A stretch of 11,065 bases of DNA, from NCBI GenBank assembly GCA_964412115.1, contig CAYPMM010000026.1:1-11065 (forward strand). The letters run 5' to 3'. Positions 6,401 through 11,065 of the stretch are shown here, one piece after another; position 1 is the stretch's first letter, and every line of letters starts with the position of its first letter. Source of the DNA: HO2-45-28 sp964412115. GTDB taxonomy: Bacteria; Patescibacteriota; Minisyncoccia; HO2-45-28. The notes below the pieces were generated by a model, which saw only the letters and a list, made by a program, of their open reading frames with translations, was not told where the DNA came from and did no database searches. The position numbers and the translations under genes were made by a program.

Positions 6401-6431
6401 AAAACACTAAACACTGCGTTTAGTGTTTTTT
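6401..6431 (+). terminator. Intrinsic terminator after map
   Basis: AAAACACTAAA (6401-6411) and TTTAGTGTTTT (6419-6429) are perfect 11-base inverted arms around a seven-base loop (6412-6418). They are followed by a T-run to 6431. It begins four bases after the map stop codon. The stem is AT-rich, but length and position make this the clearest terminator in the window. It ends four bases before the ruvX promoter box begins. Confidence 0.88.
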
Positions 6432-6434
6432 ATT

Positions 6435-6443
6435 TGCTAGAAT
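6435..6443 (+). promoter_or_regulatory. Extended -10 promoter for ruvX, predicted leaderless
   Basis: TGCTAGAAT carries the TG of an extended -10 element followed by TAGAAT. The last base lies six bases before the ruvX ATG (6450), so transcription should begin at or next to the start codon. No good -35 box is visible; the -35 region falls in the map terminator. There is no room for a Shine-Dalgarno. Confidence 0.65.
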
Positions 6444-6449
6444 AGACAA

Positions 6450-6854
6450 ATGCCAAGGATTTTGGGAATTGATTACGGGACCAAGAAAATAGGGTTTGCG
6501 TTGTCGGACGAGGGGCAAAAGTTGGCTTTTCCTAAAACAGTCCAGCCGAACGTTTGGGATTATGTCCGCGATATCGTTCGCGAATTTATTTTGAAAGAAA
6601 ATATCTCCGAAATCGTCATCGGACTGCCTGTGGGGTTAAACGGAGAAGAAACAGAGTTGTCGGACAAAGTTCGGGCTTTTGCCGAAAAACTAAAAAGCGA
6701 ATTCGCTCTGCCGATTCATTTTGAAAACGAGGTTTATTCTTCGGCCCAAGTTAGAACCGAGGAGGCAGCACCCGCTCATAAAATTGACGCTTCATCGGCC
6801 GCGCTTATTTTGCAGACTTTTTTGGACCGGCGCCAAAGCAGGGGCGGAGTGTGA
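6450..6854 (+). CDS. ruvX: YqgF/RuvX-family RNase H-like nuclease
   Basis: The family has an RNase H fold. It has been linked to 16S rRNA 5'-end maturation and proposed as a Holliday-junction resolvase, so the exact role is not settled by sequence. The 134 residues match the family. G-I-D8-Y-G-T-K-K-I-G-F-A-L-S-D (6-20) contains the first catalytic aspartate. I-V-I-G-L-P with N-G-E-E-T-E follows at 55-69. The last aspartate is D113 in I-D-A-S-S-A-A-L-I-L-Q. The third motif, usually D-E-R-L-T-T, reads N-E-V-Y-S-S (93-98), so an expected acidic residue is replaced by asparagine. It is preceded by a terminator and a promoter, so it starts a new unit. Its stop codon contributes the TG of the next promoter. 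Confidence 0.93.
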   Translation: MPRILGIDYGTKKIGFALSDEGQKLAFPKTVQPNVWDYVRDIVREFILKENISEIVIGLPVGLNGEETELSDKVRAFAEKLKSEFALPIHFENEVYSSAQVRTEEAAPAHKIDASSAALILQTFLDRRQSRGGV

Positions 6855-6860
6855 TAGAAT
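6852..6860 (+). promoter_or_regulatory. Extended -10 promoter for the glycosyltransferase gene, predicted leaderless
   Basis: TGATAGAAT has the same form as the box before ruvX (TGnTAGAAT) and the same six-base distance to the ATG (6867). The leading TGA is also the ruvX stop codon. The mRNA would start at or beside the ATG. No -35 box was found at normal spacing. Confidence 0.6.
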
Positions 6861-6866
6861 AAAATC

Positions 6867-7604
6867 ATGAACGAAGACGTTTATCTTTCGGTAATAATCC
6901 CGGCCTATAACGAGGGTGAGAGGATTTTAAAAACAATTGACGCGATATCGGAGTATTTGAGCCACCGCGGATTTTCTTCCGAAATCATAGTTTCTTCAGG
7001 CGGTTCCACCGACAACACCGCGGCCGTGGTTAAACACAAAATGCTAACCACCCCGGGCTTGAGGCTGGTTGAAGACCCTAGGCGCGGCAAGGGTCTGGGG
7101 GTAAAAATAGGTATGTTTGAAGCAAAAGGAAGGATCAGGCTTTTTACTGATGCCGACAACTCTACGGATATTTCACATTTTGACAAAATGAGGCCTTTTT
7201 TTGACCAAGGCTACGAAGTGGTCATCTGTTCAAGAGATTCAAAAGACGCGCCGGGGGCGCGCCAAGCCGTAGCGCAGGCATGGTATAAGAGACTGATGGG
7301 AAATGCGGGTAATTTATTTATACAACTGGTAGCGGTTCGCGGTTTTTGGGATACCCAATGCGGTTTTAAAGCCTTTCGCGACACGGCCTCCGAAAAAATT
7401 TTTAGCCAGCAAAGAATTCCCGGCTGGGGTTTTGACGTTGAGGCTCTCGCTTTAGCCAAAGCGCTCGGCTACAGGGTGGGCATAATACCGGCCTATTGGG
7501 TCAATGACCCTAAAAGCCATGTAAGGTTTTCAACTTATTTTCAGGTCTTGTGGGAGACGGTCAAAGTCGGTCTTAATTTACGGTTCGGCAAATACGAACT
7601 ATGA
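6867..7604 (+). CDS. GT2 glycosyltransferase, dolichyl-phosphate glucosyltransferase-like
   Basis: This is a GT-A fold transferase that probably moves a sugar from a nucleotide donor to a lipid-phosphate or related acceptor at the inner face of the membrane. The 245 residues cover one catalytic domain. The N-terminus S-V-I-I-P-A-Y-N-E-G (8-17) is typical of the family. The metal-binding D95-A-D97 lies in F-T-D-A-D-N-S-T. D-T-Q-C-G-F-K-A-F (162-170) and G-W-G-F-D-V-E (186-192) are the Alg5/DPG-synthase-like features. The nucleotide-binding motif, usually D-D-G-S-x-D-x-T, reads S-S-G-G-S-T-D-N-T (43-51). There is no C-terminal membrane helix, so it is soluble or peripheral. It overlaps galT as ATGA, which suggests joint work on surface sugars. 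The substrate is not determinable. Confidence 0.88.
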   Translation: MNEDVYLSVIIPAYNEGERILKTIDAISEYLSHRGFSSEIIVSSGGSTDNTAAVVKHKMLTTPGLRLVEDPRRGKGLGVKIGMFEAKGRIRLFTDADNSTDISHFDKMRPFFDQGYEVVICSRDSKDAPGARQAVAQAWYKRLMGNAGNLFIQLVAVRGFWDTQCGFKAFRDTASEKIFSQQRIPGWGFDVEALALAKALGYRVGIIPAYWVNDPKSHVRFSTYFQVLWETVKVGLNLRFGKYEL

Positions 7605-8683
7605 ATCCGGCAAAAGAAGGGAAAATAAAAAATACTGACGGCTCCGAATTCAGGCAGGATTTGGTTTCCAAAGACTGGATACTGATCGCGGCCAAACGCT
7701 CCAAGCGGCCGCATCGTAAGATTAAAAGAATAAAACTTGATCCGTCAAAGAAAAACTGCCCTTTTGACGATCCTCAATTAAATGGAGCTCCGGGTCCGTT
7801 ATTGTGGCTGCCGCATCCCGCCGATAAGAACTATAACCCAAAAATCCAGTCTGGCCGGCCGGCAGGAAAAGATTTATCAAAAGACTGGTGGATTCAAATT
7901 GTTCCGAATAAATTTCCGGCGCTTGAGCCGCATTTGGTTTGTCCGGCCAAAACCGCTTACGGCCCTTATGCCAAAATGAACGGCGCCGGATTTCATGAAA
8001 TAATTATTACCCGCGACCACCTACGCAGGATTTCGGAAATGACTCCGGAAGAAGTAGAAACCCTGCTTTACGCCTATCAGGACCGTTATCGCACTCTCGC
8101 GCGCGAAAAATGCATTCAATACATCCTTATTTTTCACAACCAAGGTCCAAGCGCCGGCGCGACCCTGTTTCATCCGCATTCACAGCTGATAGCCATGCCG
8201 ATTATTCCGCCCGATGTTTCGCGCAGTCTTGACGGTTCGCGTTCTTATTACGAAAAAAACAGGAAATGCGCGCACTGCGACATGATTGAATGGGAGGAGA
8301 AACAAAACGAGCGCGTTATTTATAAAAACGATAACTTTATAGTTATTGAGCCTTTTGCTCCGCGCGTGTCGTATGAGACCAGAATTTTTCCCAAGAGACA
8401 CTCCGGAAATTTTTACGATTTAAGCGCTCCGGAACGCATGAGTTTGGCCAAGGCGATGATTGTTTCGCTTAAAAAAATAAAAAAAGCGATGAGCGACCCG
8501 GACTATAATTTTTTCATCCACACTTCGCCGGTCAAAGACGGAAACGGCTACTATCACTGGCATATTGAGATTTTACCCAAGACTTCAATTTGGGCCGGAC
8601 TTGAGCTTGGCACCGGCATAGAAGTGGTCGCCGTTTCGCCCGAAAACGCCGCTTTAGAATTAAACAAAATTAAATTAAAATGA
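7601..8683 (+). CDS. galT: GalT-like hexose-1-phosphate nucleotidylyltransferase (HIT superfamily)
   Basis: Family members transfer UMP or AMP between sugar 1-phosphates and nucleotide sugars through a nucleotidylated histidine. The 360 residues show both halves of the fold. The active site is G-A-T-L-F-H191-P-H193-S-Q (187-195), with H193 the expected nucleophile. H319-W-H321-I-E-I lies near the end. C223-A-H-C226 with H267 and H319 could form a second metal site as in plant-type relatives. The first site usually begins C-x-x-C, but here it is C53-P-F-D56, so one cysteine has become aspartate. F-x-N-Q-G-P-S-A-G-A-T resembles ADP-glucose phosphorylase-type members, so the substrate may not be galactose 1-phosphate. 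No galK or galE is nearby. It overlaps its neighbours on both sides as ATGA. Confidence 0.85.
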   Translation: MNPAKEGKIKNTDGSEFRQDLVSKDWILIAAKRSKRPHRKIKRIKLDPSKKNCPFDDPQLNGAPGPLLWLPHPADKNYNPKIQSGRPAGKDLSKDWWIQIVPNKFPALEPHLVCPAKTAYGPYAKMNGAGFHEIIITRDHLRRISEMTPEEVETLLYAYQDRYRTLAREKCIQYILIFHNQGPSAGATLFHPHSQLIAMPIIPPDVSRSLDGSRSYYEKNRKCAHCDMIEWEEKQNERVIYKNDNFIVIEPFAPRVSYETRIFPKRHSGNFYDLSAPERMSLAKAMIVSLKKIKKAMSDPDYNFFIHTSPVKDGNGYYHWHIEILPKTSIWAGLELGTGIEVVAVSPENAALELNKIKLK

Positions 8684-9165
8684 TTTTTCAGCAGGAAATC
8701 GCCGTTCTTCTTTTGGGCGCGGCTCCAATTTCCGAAGTCAGGGGGGCGGTTCCGCTGGGCGTGCTATTTTTTCACTTTGGCATGGTAAAAACATATTTAC
8801 TCGCCGTCTTCGGCAATCTCTTGCCGATAATCCCGCTTCTTTTTTTTCTTGAAAAATTTTCCGGATTTCTTATGAGCCGTTTTTACTTCATAAACAGGTT
8901 GCTGTCCTGGCTTTTTGAATATACCAGGAATAGACATTCCGACCACTTTCACAACTGGGGCTGGGCGCCCGCGGCTCTTTTTGTTTTTGTCGCCATCCCT
9001 CTGCCTTTAACCGGAGCGTGGTCGGGAGCAATCGCGGCATTTATTTTCGGCATTCCTTTTTGGCGCGCGGTACTGGTGATTTCGTTAGGAGTCCTAACCG
9101 CCGCGGGCATCGTTTTAGCCGCGACCCTGCTTGGCATAACCATATTTAATTCAGCCGTTTTATAG
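8680..9165 (+). CDS. COG2426 small multi-drug export-like membrane protein
   Basis: This is an integral membrane protein of the COG2426 family (Sm_multidrug_ex domain). The export name is an annotation label and no substrate is established. The 161 residues contain about four hydrophobic segments (roughly 5-30, 40-60, 98-125 and 128-155). The two family hallmarks are present: P-I-S-E-V-R-G-A-V-P-L-G at 16-27, and P-L-P-L-T-G-A-W-S-G-A-I-A-A at 107-120. Between them is a polar loop with R-N-R-H-S-D-H-F-H-N-W-G-W. The two P/G-rich re-entrant-like motifs recall DedA-type folds. It overlaps galT as ATGA, so it is in the same mRNA. Its TAG stop sits inside a -10-like box before tpiA. Confidence 0.88.
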   Translation: MIFQQEIAVLLLGAAPISEVRGAVPLGVLFFHFGMVKTYLLAVFGNLLPIIPLLFFLEKFSGFLMSRFYFINRLLSWLFEYTRNRHSDHFHNWGWAPAALFVFVAIPLPLTGAWSGAIAAFIFGIPFWRAVLVISLGVLTAAGIVLAATLLGITIFNSAVL

Positions 9166-9166
9166 T
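9161..9166 (+). promoter_or_regulatory. Candidate -10 box for tpiA, predicted leaderless
   Basis: TATAGT ends six bases before the tpiA ATG (9173), the same spacing as the boxes before ruvX and the glycosyltransferase. It lacks the TG extension and spans the stop codon TAG (9163-9165) of the preceding gene. With only seven bases between the genes it could be chance, so this is weaker than the others. Confidence 0.4.
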
Positions 9167-9172
9167 TTATAC

Positions 9173-9925
9173 ATGAAAAAAATAATAGTTGCCAACTGGA
9201 AAATGAATCCGCAAAATTATGATGCCGCCGAAAAACTCGTGCGCGGCGTTTTAATCGGCTTGAAAAGAGTGAAAATTCGTCCGGAAGTCGTGCTTTGCCC
9301 GCCTTACACATGGCTTACGGATTTTTCGCATAATAAAAAAGAAGTTAAGTGGGGCGCGCAAGATGTTTTTTGGGAGCTGTCCGGAGCTTATACCGGCGAA
9401 ATATCGCCCAAAATGCTTAAATCATCGGGCGTAAGCCATGTTATTGTGGGACACTCCGAAAGGCGCGAATTTTTGGGTGAAACCGATGAGATGATAAACA
9501 AAAAGGTTAAAGCCGCGCTTAAGGCCGGGCTTAAAACAGTTCTTTGCGTCGGAGAGCGGGATCGGAATGAACCAAATTTTCAGAATTTTGTTAAAGACGA
9601 ATTGGCCGCGGACCTCACGGGCGTATCTGTTCGTTTGGCCAAAAACCTTGTTATAGCTTACGAGCCTTTATGGTCCATAGGCACCGGGAACACGCCGGAG
9701 CCGGACGATATTTTCGAGATGGCCACGTATATCAGGCGCAATATTTTTGATATTCTGGGCAAAAAAGCGGCCTATAATACCCCGATTCTTTACGGGGGTT
9801 CGGTAAATTCCAAAAACGCGGCCGGTTTTCTGCGCACCAAAGGCATTAGCGGGCTTTTGGTCGGCGGAGCAAGCTTGGAACCCAAAGAATTTGTCGGCAT
9901 TATTAACGTCTCGCATGGAGTTTAA
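9173..9925 (+). CDS. tpiA: Triosephosphate isomerase
   Basis: It interconverts dihydroxyacetone phosphate and glyceraldehyde 3-phosphate in glycolysis, as a cytosolic TIM-barrel dimer. The 250 residues are standard. The catalytic set is complete: N8 and K10 in A-N-W-K-M-N, H94 in V-G-H-S-E-R-R, and E164 in A-Y-E-P-L-W-S-I-G-T-G. The last segment is the flexible loop, where the family more often has V-W-A-I-G-T-G. Phosphate-binding Y-G-G-S-V (207-211) and L-L-V-G-G-A-S-L (228-235) close the barrel. G-A-Q-D (61-64) is the usual dimer-side motif. It is followed by pgk with an 11-base overlap, so the two glycolytic genes are translated together. Confidence 0.98.
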   Translation: MKKIIVANWKMNPQNYDAAEKLVRGVLIGLKRVKIRPEVVLCPPYTWLTDFSHNKKEVKWGAQDVFWELSGAYTGEISPKMLKSSGVSHVIVGHSERREFLGETDEMINKKVKAALKAGLKTVLCVGERDRNEPNFQNFVKDELAADLTGVSVRLAKNLVIAYEPLWSIGTGNTPEPDDIFEMATYIRRNIFDILGKKAAYNTPILYGGSVNSKNAAGFLRTKGISGLLVGGASLEPKEFVGIINVSHGV

Positions 9926-10997
9926 TTTAAGGCCCATCCCGCCAAAAATATACGGCAAAAGAGTTCTTTTGCGGGTTGATTTTAATATTTCGGTTAAAAA
10001 AAGGAAAATGTTCGACGATTTCCGCCTGCTGAAAACCCTTCCGACAATAAACTTTTTAAGGCGCAAGGGTGCCGTGGTGATAATTATAAGCCATCTGGAA
10101 AAAGAAGGCGGGTGCCCGAGCATAAAATCCGTTTTTAATTACGCGAGAAAAAAAATTAAAGGCCTGCGTTTTGCCGGAGGGCTTATCGGTCCCGAGGTTT
10201 CAAAAATAGCCAAAAATTTAAAACCCGGCGGCGTTTTAATGCTTGAAAATTTACGCCTGCATCCCGGGGAGAAAAAAAACAGCCCTAAATTCGCCAGAAA
10301 CCTTGCTTCACTTGCGGATATTTACGTCAATGAGGCCTTTTCCGCCTCGCATCGCGCCCATGCCTCAATTGTAGGGTTGCCGAAATATCTGCCGTCATAC
10401 GCCGGCCGTCTTTTTGGAGACGAAATAAAAAATCTTTCGCTTGCTTTCAGGCCCCGGCATCCGTTTACGCTTGTGGTCGGCGGCAACAAACTCAAGACCA
10501 AAATTCCGCTTATAAAAAAGTTTTTAAAAAAGGCCGACCACGTGGTCATTGGAGGCGCGCTGGCCGAGTCGTTTCTTCACGGCGAGAACAAAAAGTTGCG
10601 AAACGCGAAAATCGTGCTGCCAAAAGAGGTAATTACCAAGCGCAACGGTCGAAGCGTTGCCGTTGACGTATCTCGGCTGGGCAGTAAGGATATTATTTAT
10701 GATTTAGGACCCAAAAGCATGAACGAGATTGCCGGCCTTGTTGAAAAGAGCCGTTTTGTTTTATGGAACGGGCCTTTGGGCTGGATTGAGGGCGGATATG
10801 CCTCCGGAACATTAAAATTGGCCAAAACACTCCTCCTTTCAAAAGCAAAGGTGGTTGCCGGAGGGGGTGATACGGCCGCTTTTTTGCGTGTCCATCGTCT
10901 GGCGGACGGGTTTCATTTTATATCCACCGCCGGAGGCGCCATGCTCGAATTTCTCGTTCGCGGCACGCTTCCCGGAATTGAGGCGCTTAGAAAGTGA
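9915..10997 (+). CDS. pgk: Phosphoglycerate kinase, short and divergent
   Basis: It makes ATP from 1,3-bisphosphoglycerate and ADP in glycolysis. From the ATG at 9915 it has 360 residues, against about 390 usually. The frame is also open from a TTG at 9891, but that lies deeper in tpiA and adds residues with no family match. R20-V-D22-F-N24 binds the substrate, with H60 in S-H-L, R114 in E-N-L-R-L-H-P-G-E and R147 in S-H-R-A-H-A-S. The nucleotide half has G-G-N-K (189-192, usually G-G-A-K), W-N-G-P-L-G (284-289) with E292, G-G-G-D-T (316-320) and S-T-A-G-G-A (337-342). The S-H-L-G-R-P loop has become S-H-L-E-K-E-G-G, and the middle after residue 220 is shortened. It remains clearly a pgk. Confidence 0.95.
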   Translation: MEFNLRPIPPKIYGKRVLLRVDFNISVKKRKMFDDFRLLKTLPTINFLRRKGAVVIIISHLEKEGGCPSIKSVFNYARKKIKGLRFAGGLIGPEVSKIAKNLKPGGVLMLENLRLHPGEKKNSPKFARNLASLADIYVNEAFSASHRAHASIVGLPKYLPSYAGRLFGDEIKNLSLAFRPRHPFTLVVGGNKLKTKIPLIKKFLKKADHVVIGGALAESFLHGENKKLRNAKIVLPKEVITKRNGRSVAVDVSRLGSKDIIYDLGPKSMNEIAGLVEKSRFVLWNGPLGWIEGGYASGTLKLAKTLLLSKAKVVAGGGDTAAFLRVHRLADGFHFISTAGGAMLEFLVRGTLPGIEALRK

Positions 10998-11012
10998 GCC
11001 GTTTTACCGCTG

Positions 11013-11021
11013 TGTTATACT
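11013..11021 (+). promoter_or_regulatory. Extended -10 promoter before the last gene, predicted leaderless
   Basis: TGTTATACT carries the TG extension and a near-consensus TATACT. It ends seven bases before the ATG at 11029. It lies in the short gap after pgk and is free of coding constraint, which makes it more credible than the tpiA box. No -35 box was found at normal spacing. Confidence 0.62.
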
Positions 11022-11028
11022 TGGACGT

Positions 11029-11065
11029 ATGCAAAAAAAGTGGAAAGTGGCCGGGAAATATCCTC
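11029..11065 (+). CDS. Start of an unidentified gene, cut by the window end
   Basis: Only twelve codons are visible, giving MQKKWKVAGKYP. The ATG follows a good extended -10 box by seven bases, which supports a real start. An N-terminus of the M-x-K-K-W-x-V type is seen in some RecJ single-strand exonucleases, but so short a stretch cannot identify the product, so I leave it unnamed. The gene lies on the same strand as pgk, 31 bases after its stop, with no clear terminator between. Confidence 0.55.
   Translation, partial: MQKKWKVAGKYP

Noticed and set aside
6393..6854. UGA recoded as glycine (code 25), as in some related phyla
   Set aside because: UGA ends adk, map, ruvX, the glycosyltransferase, galT and pgk exactly where the families end, so it is a normal stop here.
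9891..9914. TTG start for pgk eight codons upstream
   Set aside because: It increases the overlap with tpiA and adds residues with no match to the family N-terminus. The ATG at 9915 is preferred.

Overview
The window reads as a chromosomal, housekeeping stretch of a Candidate Phyla Radiation bacterium (Patescibacteria, most likely a Parcubacteria-like lineage). Four things point there. The ribosomal genes are tightly packed. Ribosomal protein L30 is absent between S5 and L15, a loss described across this radiation. Most enzymes are of small to modest size (RuvX 134 aa, Pgk 360 aa, nucleoside monophosphate kinase 201 aa). Several have family motifs that are altered but still recognisable. UGA ends many genes at the expected C-termini, so the genetic code is standard bacterial and not the UGA=Gly code of Gracilibacteria/Absconditabacteria. 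All genes lie on the plus strand. I see no mobile element, CRISPR array, tRNA or rRNA, and no stretch over 300 bases without a gene.

Bases 1-4965 are the distal part of the S10/spc ribosomal operon: the last codons of rpsQ, then rplN, rplX, rplE, rpsN, rpsH, rplF, rplR, rpsE, rplO and secY. Genes are separated by 5-24 bases or overlap. None has a Shine-Dalgarno sequence at normal spacing; the leaders are simply AT-rich. A short, weak hairpin with a U-run follows secY.

Bases 5033-6396 hold a short adenylate-kinase-type enzyme and type I methionine aminopeptidase, joined by an ATGA overlap. The kinase has the only textbook Shine-Dalgarno site in the window, and that site moves its start to base 5033. 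A perfect 11-bp hairpin with a U-run closes this unit at 6401-6431. The infA-rpmJ-rpsM-rpsK-rpoA-rplQ genes that often follow map are not here.

Bases 6450-10997 are a second block. ruvX is followed by a GT2 glycosyltransferase, a GalT-like hexose-1-phosphate nucleotidylyltransferase and a COG2426 membrane protein, the last three chained by ATGA overlaps. Then come tpiA and pgk, which overlap by 11 bases. The block couples a DNA/RNA-processing gene with sugar-nucleotide/glycan functions and lower glycolysis. A new gene starts at 11029 and runs off the window.

The most interesting non-coding signal is a repeated start-site arrangement. Extended -10-like boxes (TGnTAGAAT or TGnTATACT, plus one TATAGT without the TG) sit 6-7 bases before the ATG of ruvX, the glycosyltransferase, tpiA and the last gene. 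That spacing would place transcription initiation at or next to the start codon, giving leaderless mRNAs. In two of the four cases the -10 region is built partly from the stop codon of the preceding gene. I found no clear new defence or mobile system; the region is mostly ordinary core genome with lineage-specific sequence changes.
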